From: Lepiota brunneoincarnata
Taxonomy: Eukaryota > Basidiomycota > Agaricomycetes > Agaricales > Agaricaceae
Assembly: GCA_023014365.1 (NCBI GenBank)
Contig: JAEBUN010000007.1
Span: forward strand, 1,674,001 to 1,738,000
Direction: 5' to 3'
Length of the DNA stretch: 64,000 nucleotides
Made by a program: the position numbers and the translations under genes. The first letter of the stretch is position 1. Every line of letters begins with the position of its first letter. The notes below the pieces were generated by a model, which searched no databases, was not told where the DNA came from, and worked only from the letters and a program-made list of their open reading frames with translations. Shown here in pieces: positions 54,501-64,000 of this stretch.

Positions 54501-57500
54501 CTTACCAAGACGTCATCCAGGACGAACTACAATCAGTGCTAGGTATTTCAACGGGGCAAGTGGTGTTGTCCTGGACAACCCGGTGATGTACGATGTGAAA
54601 TCTTGTCAACTACGACAATGAATTGGTATGATTTGTCATGGTCAGTAAACGTGCTGCTGACTCACAAATTATGCAGTGGTAATGGAATCACTCAAAAAGT
54701 ACACGATTCCAGGTGCACACTTCGACTCCTCCGACCGCTTCCCTCCCCCTCAATGTCACCCCGGTACACGAAAGAGCATCGTTGAAAGGGTTCAGCCCCA
54801 GTGAGAAGTCGCTAGAGCCTGGCGGACCAATTAGGAGCGAGAGGGATTAAATGGGTTGAGGTGGAAAGCCGCGTCGAGCTTTTCGATAGCGCCATCAATT
54901 GATGACACGACCATCGAGCTGTGCCGGGTTACATCGACTCTCACCGTCAAAATTGCCATGTAGACGATCCCGTCAATGTCGTTGACAGCGACAAAGCTAG
55001 ATATCCTTTTCTCTCTACTACATAAGACTTCCCCTCAGCCCACCATCACCATCCTTCCCATGCCGTTGTCATTAACCGGTTGCCCCAGACAACCCTAAGG
55101 TCTATGACGAAGCTACATCGCTAGTTTCTCGACTCAACCCAAATCATGCTACTGACCGTGTCTTTATGCTAGTGCCAGCATTATGCAGCAACCATGACCA
55201 CTCAGCTCACCGGAGCTTCGGGAAAGCAAGCTCAGAGTGCCCCAGAACAATCTCAAGCTCGTCTTAAGCGACCAACACGATTCTGCAGGAAGAAAAATGT
55301 TCGGGATACTAACTGAAACCACACGGTGAGTGATTTGCACAATTTCGAGCCTCACCCCATCACATTCGACCAACAGCATTGCTATATCGTTGTTCTCTCT
55401 TTCCATATGGTCTATCTGACGTTAGAAGGGTGTATGAGTGAGGAAAGGGGTCTGGTAGAGGTAGAGGGTAGTTGAGGGTGGGTGCTACCAAAGGGGTGGA
55501 TGGCAGAGGTGGCCAGGACGGGACGGGCGGAGGGACAGGGGTGCACGGCAGGGTGTCGGGTTGGCATTCCTAAATGTAGCATATGTAGAACACGGAACAG
55601 AGGAGGCATTGGGGAGCGATAGCGAGCGTGCCAAAACTAAGTCGTTGGGAGTTCCTGTGAGTCGATTGAGCCACCCGAAACTCCTGCCTCTAGGCTCCAT
55701 ACCGACTGTCAGGGACCTCCACAGACTGTTCTGCGTCAGTCCTTCTTGGTCCGTCAGGGTCCTGGGATTTTTCACTGGGGTTCAGCGCTGGTTTAGTGAC
55801 ATGGCCTGTCAGAGAAGGACTTTCTGGCATTTTGGATCCGCTGGAGCTGGCAAATCCGCCATCATGCAGACCCTCGCAGAATCCGTAGTTGATTCTCCCA
55901 ACCTATCATTGGGTGCAATGCTCTTCTTCTCCAGGGCCAACAGGCGCAATGACCCATCCAAGGTCTTTACCACCCTCGCTTATCAAGTTGCCATCAAAAA
56001 CCCATCATACCATGGCTACTTCTTCCAGGCAATGGCCGCGGATCCTCAGCTACCAACAAAGGCTATGAGGACACAGTTCAACAGGCTCATTTTCAAACCA
56101 TTCGCTCAGCAAAACATATTACAAGGGCATGATACTCTGCTGATATTCCTCGATGGTCTCGATGAATGCCGCAGCAAAAACGAGCAATGCGGAATTATTG
56201 GCCTCATTTCATACTTTTCCCTTGTCTATCCAGACGCACCTCTCATCTGGGTGATCACGAGCTGCCCAGAGTCGTATTTGAAGGCTATATTTTCTCGCAG
56301 AAGTATTTTGCCAAGTTATGAAAAGGAGGAGGTCCCAATTGATTCTGATGAAGCATGCAAGGATGTTGAATGCTACTTGCGAGATGAGTTGGAGCGAATT
56401 CAATAGGGTGACCTTGTTGCAAGGCTCCTTCCCCATTGGCCAGAAGAAGGTCAATTTTTGAAGATCGCTGTTGCTGCCACTGAACTATTCACATATGCAG
56501 CAATTGGGGTTAGATTCATCGACGATCCGGTATATGGAAATCCCATTTCCTGGCTGAAACGATTGCTCGACGTTATTGATAGCATTCCAATACAACCTCA
56601 AGCAACCCATCCGCTGGCTCAACTGGATGATCTATATATGTATATCCTTTCTCAGATTCCTCAGGAAACTCTGTTGACCATCAGGTGAATACTTACAGAT
56701 GAAGTTTATTTAGCTAGGACTAATGGCTTGGCCTATTTGTGCAATTGGCTGGGTTTGACTCCTAATGATGCCTATGGTGCCCTGCATTGCCTTCATTCGG
56801 TTCTCAAAATCCCACCCCCCAAGGATGCAAGCAGAAAGGGACTCTACTTCCACCATTTATCTTTTTCCAAATATCTCCTTGATCATGGGAGGTTGGGTGG
56901 ATTCCACATCAGTGAATCTGATTCCGCTGAACAACAGCCCAAATGCAGTGTTAGAATCTTGAAGGATGTACACTGTCATAAGTCTGCAAGATCCTTCCAA
57001 GAATTTTATCTCATCACATTGGCTGCATCAGGGAACACTTCGAGCACCATGACCCCAGCTGATGTGGCTCTGTCTTGGCCCCTTACAGATGAAGAATGCC
57101 TCAGACAAGAGCTTTACGATGAAGCCAGATCAATTCTTCTGCATGAGTGGTCTCAGCATCCTGAAATCCTGATACTGAAACTTCAAGATCCAGATGTTAC
57201 CCACATCATGAAAACCCTGAATTTCTTTGATAAATGATACCACCACAGCATAGTGGGCATATTTCTATTTATGGCAGACATTCAAGGTTCTCTTGTATGT
57301 ATTTCCTGTTCCCTGGGGCATGGCAATTCTAAACACATCATTGGTACCCAGGACTTTGGGATACATGCTAAGTTCATAAAACAAAGATTCATCAAGGAAA
57401 TACCAATCATGGAGCTTGGCCTGGATAACATCAGCAGGATCTTCCTATACTCCTTTATTACAGTTATCAATTCCCTGCTATCAATGGGATATTCCCTATA

Positions 57501-57857
57501 TTTGAGGGTCTCTTTGGTAGGGAGGAAGCAGTGAGGTACTTTCCAAACCTCCTGAGAAGTATGAGTGGCTAACAAGCACACTGATACAGCTGGGTTCCAC
57601 CTTTCAGAGGATTTGGTCCATAGAGAATGATGATGCTGGTAAAAATATGCAACAGGTTTGTCATGATATAACCACTGTAAGACAGCTCTTTCCAGATATA
57701 CCAGTCCCTATTTTTGGGAATGATGTCCTGAGGTGTATTATCTGCCACTTTAGACTACCAGATGAAATTGCATACTGGACCTACATCATTCCTTACCAAC
57801 CTTCACTTGCATTACATGGAAAGCATGCTGTTCTCTTAGCTACCAGAAATGATTGAT
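54501..57857 (+). pseudogene. NACHT NTPase copy G (pseudogene, interrupted by a TIR element)
   Basis: The N-terminal exon end (YFNGASGVVLDNPVMYDV) and the next exon (MESLKKYTIPGAHFDSSD, PPPQCHPGTRKSIVERVQ) lie at about 54536-54795. The gene resumes at 55781 with VQRWFSDMACQR, Walker A GSAGAGKSAIMQT, LLIFLDGLDECRSKNEQC, WVITSCPESYLKAIF and VPIDSDEACKDVECYL. A TAG at 56404-56406 stands where paralogues have Gln. Further down are YLCNWLGLTPNDAYGALH, VALSWPLTDEECLRQELY, ILILKLQDPDVTHIMKTL and, at the very end, WTYIIPYQP. Frame changes occur between these blocks. CpG is strongly depleted from about 56400, unlike copies A-F. It is the most diverged copy and not functional. Confidence 0.8.
54796..55780. 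mobile_element. Non-autonomous DNA transposon with about 42-bp terminal inverted repeats
   Basis: A 985-bp insertion inside NACHT pseudogene G. Its ends are CCCCAGTGA...TCACTGGGG, and the match extends about 42 bp inward: the left end has CCTGGCGGACCAATTAGGA and the reverse complement of the right end CCTGACGGACCAAGAAGGA at the same distance. The host sequence TTCAG flanks both sides (54791-54795, 55781-55785); depending on where the termini are placed, the duplication could be 5 to 9 bp. No transposase frame lies within, so it is a MITE-like deletion derivative. The CAGTG-type ends recall hAT elements, but the superfamily is not certain. Confidence 0.75.
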
Positions 57858-57947
57858 AGACACATAAGCTGCATCCCTAGTGATACTATTGCAAGTTTGA
57901 CAACTAAGTGTAAGGGGAACTCCGGGTCATTGCTCACAACCTCAGAT

Positions 57948-58092
57948 TTGGAATTCTGATCCCCAGACTCCCTGCATTTGGAAATGTGATCCCCAGTCCC
58001 TCTGTGTTCAGAAATCCGATTCCCAGCCTCCCAGTGCTTGGAAATCTGACTTCCAGCCCTCCTGCATCTGGAAATATGATTTACAGCCTCTG
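57948..58092. repeat. Tandem repeat, about 30-bp period, five degenerate units
   Basis: Units of the form TTGGAAATnTGATCCCCAGn followed by CCTCnnTGCA recur five times at 29-30 bp spacing (57948-58092). On the minus strand the period is a whole number of codons and gives a ten-residue repeat such as QISKHWEAGN, RISEHRGTGD, HISKCRESGD within an open stretch 57836-58108. There is no evidence that it is translated. Confidence 0.7.
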
Positions 58093-58099
58093 TTATCAG

Positions 58100-58745
58100 A
58101 ATCCACATCAGAAGGACAGTTATATTTAGCTAAAATTCCCATGTTATATGTCACTCTGAAACGATCAGTAGTGTACATCAGAAGGACTATATTTAACTTC
58201 CTTATCTCTGACTCATTAGTTACTTGGGTCCAAACACTTATAGTAGGAGCATAGCCACACTTAGTAGTATATAAGGATACAGTACATTACCAGTGTATCC
58301 TTATCTTAGTGTTATACAGTTCTTGCCTCCTATACTTCTTTGCCCCTAAACTGGCTGGACTTATAGTGCTCCATCATTTCCAAGTCATGCTTAGTGTTAT
58401 GCTGGTTAGGTGTCTGCAAGGACCAATGCGATCTACAACAAGTAGAATGTTGGTTAATGCAAGCAAGTCTAAGATGATGCCAAAGAGCAGGAACAAATAC
58501 AGTGTATAACAAGACAAAGCTAAGGATTACAAGTAATACCTAAGTCTCTATATACTGCTAAGATGACTGGCATGTGATAAAGGAAAGAATCACATGTGAA
58601 TGGGTGAGAATCACAAGCCAAAGGGGAACTAACTATAGATAGGTGGTGGCATGTGGTAACTAAATATAAGAAGACACTGATAGTGGGTAGTGGCATGTGA
58701 TAAGTAAAATTAGGTAGCTGAGCACATAAAGGGAAAATGGTAACA
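58100..58745 (-). repeat. Putative 3' LTR of the Ty3/gypsy element (boundaries partly inferred)
   Basis: On the minus strand a purine run (AGATTAGAAGGGGG) is followed by TGTTACC at 58745, as expected for a polypurine tract and LTR start. Downstream lie TATATA motifs and an inverted repeat TAAGGATAC...GTATCCTTA (58263-58294). The outer LTR end could not be fixed. The 5' LTR lies outside the window. Confidence 0.4.
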
Positions 58746-58749
58746 TTAC

Positions 58750-59982
58750 CCCCTTCTAATCTTTGAAACTCTGTTTCGAAGTCAGTAGGCGGTGGGGTAC
58801 AGGTGTGGGATGTGGGTTGCAGAAACAGTTGATTCTAGTCATAGCCATAACCATTGTAGGCATAGTCATAATCATTGTATTGGCCATTGCCAATGATGTT
58901 GTACATTCATCTGAAGGTGTTGGGATAATGTTGCACCATCCTATTGAGTATGGTGTTGCATTGATTCTGATGGTAGACAGGGCAGGTTTGCATATAGTGG
59001 CCTGGTGTGGAGCGGTTACAGTGATGACAGGTGTATCAGGGGCAGCTATGTGCCCAGTGGCCAATTTGATAGCACTCGAAGCAGTGATTTCTTCCAACAT
59101 TGTACAAGCAGGTTGTCACAGTTTGGGGTGTAATGGTGGGGGTGGTACAATGTCAAGGAGGTCTTTGGGGTAAGGGGTGGATTTCCTGCTACTGATGGGC
59201 TTCCATTCATTGGGTGAATTTGTCCACTGTTTGTCATCGAGTTTGGGGTAGTGGTACTGGAGGCAGGGGGTATGACAACAGGTGGGGTAACAGGGCTTGG
59301 AGGTTGTTCAGGTTGAACTTGTCAGTGGGTGGAGTGTATGGGTACTTGTTGGGATGGTCAATCAGGCAGCATAGGTTGAATTGGACCAGGGATTGTGGGC
59401 ACAATCCATATACCAGTTGTGGAGCTGCAATGCTCAGTGAATATTTTATGGAAGGTGGGGTCAGACCACAGGCAGTTGAACATGTTTGATTTGCTTCTTT
59501 GACCCTTTCAACACTTTGTTTGAGGCCATGTAGGCAGAGGAGGTTTTCTCGGAGTTGGAAGAAGCCATCACAAACTTCTGTTGATACTGCTGGCATTGGT
59601 GTGATAAGAAGTGAAAAGACAAGGGTAGAGGCACTGTTGACTTCATTAATATAGTCACTAATGGTAGTGACAAGTGGGGGAGTGGGGATGGCGGTTGGCA
59701 TTTCAGTGATGGGTGGAATGGGACTGGGGGAGTGGTCTGTCATGGTACACAGTGTGGGGGTGGTGTGTCTTCAGTGGTGTTAAGGGCACTCTCGATGAGG
59801 AATTGATAGAGGATGTGGTTGGAGTTGGATTGCGTGGATGAGGACCTGGTAGTTCCATCTAGTGTAGGCAGGGTAGAAATAAGAGTGGATTCAGATGGGA
59901 GTGAGTGGATGGAGGAAGGCATTGTGCTGTTAAATGAGGTGGTGTGATTTATTTTTGGTAGGGGTGGTGGTGAGAACAACAT
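58750..59982 (-). CDS. Gag-like ORF with CCHC zinc knuckles, 3' of pol (degenerate)
   Basis: Three open stretches on the minus strand in shifting frames. The first two are Ser/Pro/Thr-rich (MLFSPPPLPKINHTT from 59982; MTDHSPSPIPPITEMPTA from 59743, with FFQLRENLLCLHGLKQSVER). The third contains a canonical zinc knuckle CFECYQIGHWAHSC (CX2CX4HX4C, about 59050-59080) and a second Cys/His box CHHCNRSTPGHYMQTC in another frame shortly after. Such boxes belong to retroelement nucleocapsid proteins. Position after the chromodomain and before the putative 3' LTR suggests an extra gag-like ORF of the same element, or a second element. Several frame breaks mean it is not intact. Confidence 0.55.
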
Positions 59983-60553
59983 GGTTTCTTCCTGGCTTTA
60001 AGGGAACAAATGATGGGTGTGTTTTCATCGTCCCAGTTGAGTCCTTTGAGCTGCTTGTACTCCAAATAGGAAAGCTACTGTGTCTCCTTCATCATGCATT
60101 TCAGGGATGATGGTTCCATCTGTAGTTTTGGGTCTGATTTCATTGGGTACTGATTTAAAGTGGGATTCAGGTTCCCAGGTGTTTTTGGATTCAGGCCATC
60201 TGAGCCATTTGACTAGATATTCAAGGTGATTTTGTCATTTTTGGTGGTTTAATATTGCTTCAATTTTGAATACTTCTTCACCTTCAATGACTTGAGGTGG
60301 GGGTCAGACTGTAGTTAGGACCATATATTTCAGTTTCGGTGTACGGCATGAGGAGTTGGGCATGGAATATGGGGTGGATCTTTCAATGTTTGGGGAGTTC
60401 AAGTTGGTATGAAACAGGGGATAGAATGTTGAGGATATGGAATGGTCCGAGACATTTGGGGGCCATTTTGTGCATGACATATGGGGTATTTAAGTTCTGG
60501 GTGTCGAGCCAAACCATTTGATCTTTGTGGAACAGGGTGAACTTTGATTGATG

Positions 60554-61470
60554 TCAGTTTTCCATGTGTTTCATGGCAGGTTTGTGTGCAGTTTTAGTGT
60601 TTTGACAATATAGATCGATGAGTTCAATGCAGTTATTGATGGTGGGAGATTCAGTTTCAAGGAGAACAGTGGGAAGTGCTTTTGGTTGTATTCCCATAAT
60701 AATTTTGAACAGTGTTTGCTTTTGTAGGGTGTGTGGTCTGCTATTGTATGTGAATTCAAGGAGAGGGAGGGCCTGTGACCAATTTTTGGGGTGATGCAAG
60801 CAGAAAATGGAAAGATACACTTGGGTCTCCTGATGAGAATGTTTGGTTGCTCCATCTGCTTTGGGGTGGTAGGCCATGGTCATTGCAGGGGTTATTTTGA
60901 GTCATTCTAACAGTTTTTGGAACGAATGCACAGTAAAGCATGGATCATGGTTGGATATGATTCATTTGGGTAGGCTGTAGTGCAGGTAAACTTTGTTGAG
61001 AATGATGTCAGCGATATCATTGGCGGTCGTGGTTTTGTTGGTAGTGGTGAGAATTACCCCCTTCAAGAGTCCATGGTCCACAATGGACAGAATTGAGTCA
61101 AAACCAGCAGAGGGAGGGAGGTCGGTGATGAGATCCATCATGATTTGAGCAAATGAGCAGTTCAATTTGGGTGCTGGGATAGGGGTAAAGGCAGGCTTGG
61201 CAGGGTGATGGTTAATTTTAAACTGTTGACAGTCAGTGCATCCTTTGACATAATCACATGTGAAACTGGCCATACCAGGCCAGTAGAAATCACGCTCCAA
61301 TGTGTGAAGGGTTGCGTTGATACTGGGGTGTCCTGCGGTGGGGGAATTGTGGTATTTCCATATGATACATATGTCAGTGGAGTTCGAGGTTTTGTTATGA
61401 TCTGTGCTCTTTCTGTATCCAAGGATAACTGGAGACGGCCTTCAATCACTCTACAAGGTGTCTGAGATGG
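60554..61470 (-). pseudogene. Integrase of the gypsy element (catalytically dead)
   Basis: Zinc-binding N-terminus YHNSPTAGHPSINATLHTL and ERDFYWPGM with CTDCQQFK (HHCC type). The core starts MMDLITDLPPSAGFDS (first Asp present). The second block reads IISNHDPCF where the family has SDRG, so the second catalytic Asp is Asn. The third block AYHPKADGATKHSHQE has Lys where the catalytic Glu should be. A TGA stands directly before IISNHD. Every one of these differences is a single C-to-T or G-to-A transition from the family consensus. Confidence 0.75.
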
Positions 61471-61477
61471 TTGGCAT

Positions 61478-62045
61478 TGCAGAGCTTAGTGGATTGCGCT
61501 CAATGAGATAATGAGGGAACACGCCAAGTTAAGGCAAAGAGGGTTAACGACCACTGTTAACAAGATTAAAGCTTAGGGCTTTAATCTCTACTTGTACAGG
61601 CCTTATATACCTATGAGACACTATATACTCGTTATAGGTAGTTGGGCCGTTCTACTGGTCGTCCGCAGTCCTGACCATGATGCGCATCCTAGCTGATGGC
61701 ATCCTACTGTTATTTATATTACAATGAGTCAGTGTCCTTGTTCTTACTGCTGTGCGATGTTCCATTGCTTTCTTCTGACTCATAATCTCCTTCTCCCGAT
61801 TCTATCTCCATGGAGTCTTCTCCATTCTCACTCTCCACTCTCTTGGTACTTCCATCTACATTGGAGGTTGGATCGGTTGATCCATGGCTGTCCTCTTTGT
61901 CCTTGGGGTATTCCAGAATATCCTCCAAGGTTATCTCCATTCCCGCTTCTCTTGCCAGGTCCTGCATGGCGTTATAATATTCCCCTTCTTCGTCTTCATA
62001 TTCCTGTGCTTGTAACTGGTCTGTGGTCTCCTGTACCCATCTTGT
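61478..62045 (-). mobile_element. Nested retroelement fragment: coding tail plus putative 246-bp LTR
   Basis: Interrupts the RNase H-integrase linker. On the minus strand an open frame (about 62040-61719) has QAQEYEDEEGEYYNAMQDL, GMEITLEDILEYPKDKED and a Ser/Asp/Glu-rich tail ending DTDSL. About 15 nt later an LTR-like unit starts TGTAATATAAATAAC (61723), carries TATATAAGG and ends near AGCTCTGCA (61478). This looks like the 3' end of another retroelement. No target-site duplication was identified, so it may be a rearranged piece. Confidence 0.4.
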
Positions 62046-62330
62046 AAAGTTGAATAGTTATTCTTGTTCCTCTCAATCTGGACTATTCATAACAGGTTTT
62101 CTAGTGGAACGGTTCTATCTTCACAAGTAACAATTAGACCTTTTGGGGTTTGCATTACAGAGTATCAAGAATCCATTGGAATATACAGAGGGGTCATGAG
62201 GGCGGTGATTTGTTTGGTGGTATGTGGGTTGTATTTGTTATGGTGGAGTATATTGTCATGGGTTTCCTGGTCTACTGTGTTAATAAACAAGGATTCAGGT
62301 AACATGGTAACAGATTTGTTGTCCTCACCT

Positions 62331-62789
62331 TCATTGGGAATATGATTGGGATGGCGGGAAGAGAGTGTCAGCAGCAGGTATTTTTATACCAGGTACATGC
62401 TTGATTTGGAGATTAAAGCAGGAGAGGAATTGATGCCAGTGGGCTTGGCATTGGTTTATATCCTGCAGTTTCTTCCAGTAAGTAAGATTCTGGTGATCAG
62501 TATGAACTTTAACGGGGAAGGGTCCTCCTTCCAAATAATGACGCCATTCACTGAGGGCATGGATAATGGCAAGTAGCTTGTGGTCGTGAATATTGTAATT
62601 TCATTCAGTGGGTGTAAGGGTTTTTAATAAGAAAGCCATGGGGTGGCATTGGTTATTAATGTTGGTTTGGTAAAGTACAGCTCCGGTAGCATATTTCAAA
62701 GCATCACATTCGATTTCAAACAGTTTTGATTGGTCGGGCATTGTAAGTATGGGTTGCTTTGAAAACTGAAGTTTCAGAGCATCAAACAA
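62331..62789 (-). pseudogene. RNase H domain of the gypsy element
   Basis: FEIECDALKYATGAVLYQ (first catalytic Asp region) near 62720, then FPVKVHTDHQNLTYW and QAHWHQFLSCFNLQIKHVPG, with AADTLF replacing the usual ADALSR. The frame is broken between the two halves. Confidence 0.75.
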
Positions 62790-62792
62790 GTC

Positions 62793-63602
62793 TCAGCACT
62801 TGTTGGTCCACTCAAATAGTTGTTTGGTTGACATGAGGGCATTAAGGGGTTGGGTGATGGCAGAATAGCTGTGGATAAACTTCCAGTAGAAGTTACAGAA
62901 TCTGATAAACTTGCAGACATCTTTGGTACATTTTAGGATGGGCCATTGGGCAATTCCAGCTAACTTGACAGGGTCCATCTTGATTTTGTCAGGCATAATA
63001 ATCATACCGAGGTATTCCATATGGTCATGGTAGGATTCGCATTTCTCAGTCTTGAGATAGATGTTGTTCAAGGCCAAACACTCAAGAACTTCTTCCATGA
63101 TGTGGTCGTGTTCTTCCTGATTGCAGGTGAGGATGAGTGTATCGTCCGTATAAATGATGATTCCTCCTTTGTGAATTGGGGACACTAGGATGTTGTCCAT
63201 AAATACCTGGGAGGTCACAGGGGAGTTGCACATTCCAAAGGACATGACAGTTGGTTCAAAAAGTCCAAGTGGGGTGTTGAATGTGCCTTTCCATTCATCT
63301 CCTTTCTTGATGCAAATATTATTGTATCCGGTGTGGATGTCTAGTTTGGAAAATATACGGGCTCCTTTGAGTTTATCCATAATTCTGGTAACCATCAGGA
63401 TTCGGTATGTGTTCTTGACTGTATGTTTATTGACATAGCAGTAGTCTTGACAGGGGCAGAGTGAGCCATCCTTCTTGTCAACAAAGAAGAACAGGGATGC
63501 CATCAGGGATTTTGATGGGCAGATGTAACCTTTACAGAGGTTGTCGGAGATGAACTCTTTCAAAGAGTTGTCTTGGTTTGGGGAAAGCTTGTAAGCTTTC
63601 AT
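62793..63602 (-). CDS. Reverse transcriptase domain of the gypsy element
   Basis: Open for 269 codons. SLFFFVDKKDGSLCPCQDY, FSKLDIHTGYNNICIKKGDE (catalytic Asp), GLFEPTVMSFGMCNSPVTSQ and the active-site box IIIYTDDTLIL, then YLGMIIMPDKIKMDPVK and FCNFYWKFIHSYSAITQPL. The active site is YTDD where the family nearly always has a hydrophobic second residue (YLDD, YVDD, YIDD). Both Asp residues are kept. It may have lost activity. Confidence 0.85.
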   Translation of the reverse strand: MKAYKLSPNQDNSLKEFISDNLCKGYICPSKSLMASLFFFVDKKDGSLCPCQDYCYVNKHTVKNTYRILMVTRIMDKLKGARIFSKLDIHTGYNNICIKKGDEWKGTFNTPLGLFEPTVMSFGMCNSPVTSQVFMDNILVSPIHKGGIIIYTDDTLILTCNQEEHDHIMEEVLECLALNNIYLKTEKCESYHDHMEYLGMIIMPDKIKMDPVKLAGIAQWPILKCTKDVCKFIRFCNFYWKFIHSYSAITQPLNALMSTKQLFEWTNKC

Positions 63603-64000
63603 TGTGATGGGTTTGAATTTGGGTTTTAGTTCAATAGCATGGTTGTAAGATCATCGGAGAGGGAATTGTTCAGCAGCTTTCTTGCTGAAATGACTCAACC
63701 ATCAGTGAAATTAGTGGGGAACTTTAACAGCGGGGTTGTTGACCTTTTTGTCTCTGTGTTTAATCGCAAGTTCTGTAGCCTGACTGGTTTGGTTGATCTC
63801 AAGCTCAACATGAGCAAGTTCAGCAGGTGTACTAATGATCTGACACATCTTGGACTCTAGAGAGAACTCTTTGTAGTCCTCATTGAGGAGAGGTTCATAG
63901 ATCAGTTTGTGCAGGGTATAGGAAAACTTTCCTTCAGGGTCAAATGTGTTTAATCAGTCCATGGCAAGGGTAGCGATATTGATCAGACAGTTGTTGTACA

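Larger units (their letters stand above)
60000..64000 (-). mobile_element. Ty3/gypsy chromovirus retrotransposon, degenerate, truncated by window edge
   Basis: Transcribed on the minus strand from beyond 64000. Order: reverse transcriptase (62793-63602), RNase H (about 62331-62789), integrase (about 60554-61470) and a chromodomain (about 60180-60300) with EVFKIEAILNHQK and YLVKWLRWPESKNTWEPES. RT-RH-IN-chromodomain is the chromovirus arrangement. Stop codons in the integrase and chromodomain, catalytic changes in the integrase, a nested insertion between RNase H and integrase, and CpG scarcity show it is an old silenced copy. Gag and protease must lie to the right of the window, unless the ORF at 58750-59982 is the only gag-like part. 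Confidence 0.85.

Overview
The window is nuclear DNA from a filamentous basidiomycete, most likely an Agaricomycete. Genes carry many short GT-AG introns of about 50-65 bp. Spermidine synthase and saccharopine dehydrogenase are fused in one gene, an arrangement typical of Basidiomycota. Expanded NACHT NTPases and non-canonical G-alpha proteins also fit. I cannot name the species. No tRNA, rRNA or CRISPR was found.

Left third (1-20 kb), conserved core genes. Minus strand: a divergent G-alpha subunit (3' end outside the window), an acetamidase/formamidase-family enzyme and the MutL homologue PMS1. Plus strand: a secreted PI-PLC-X-like protein and the TFIIIB subunit BRF1. Then an HMG-box factor (minus), a decayed F-box/LRR-like gene (plus) and the SPE3-LYS9 chimera (plus).

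Middle (20-47 kb), a dynamic region. Two inverted solo LTRs of one family lead into a head-to-tail array of six NACHT paralogues (A-F), all on the plus strand. C, D and E are near-identical and share about 170 bp of 5' flank. B is dead (stop codon plus an inserted LTR remnant). Orphan C-terminal modules lie before C and E. A third solo LTR sits behind D, and the matching empty site survives behind E. Each protein has a Ser/Thr-rich N-terminal exon, a NACHT domain with clear Walker A and B, and a conserved C-terminal module I cannot assign to a known family.

Right side (47-52 kb): two co-oriented multidomain genes on the minus strand, a methyltransferase-GT8 fusion and an NAD-epimerase/glycosyltransferase/GT2/membrane fusion, together looking like a small glycan-assembly locus. 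From 53 kb the DNA is decayed: a NACHT fragment, a seventh NACHT copy (G) split by a 985-bp terminal-inverted-repeat element, a 30-bp tandem repeat, and a degenerate chromodomain Ty3/gypsy element running off the right edge. CpG becomes scarce from about 56.4 kb to the end.

A recurring oddity is that conserved, presumably essential genes (BRF1, SPE3-LYS9) and most NACHT copies carry isolated one-base insertions that break the frame while homology continues in the next frame. I read these mainly as assembly insertion errors, so reported gene spans bridge them.
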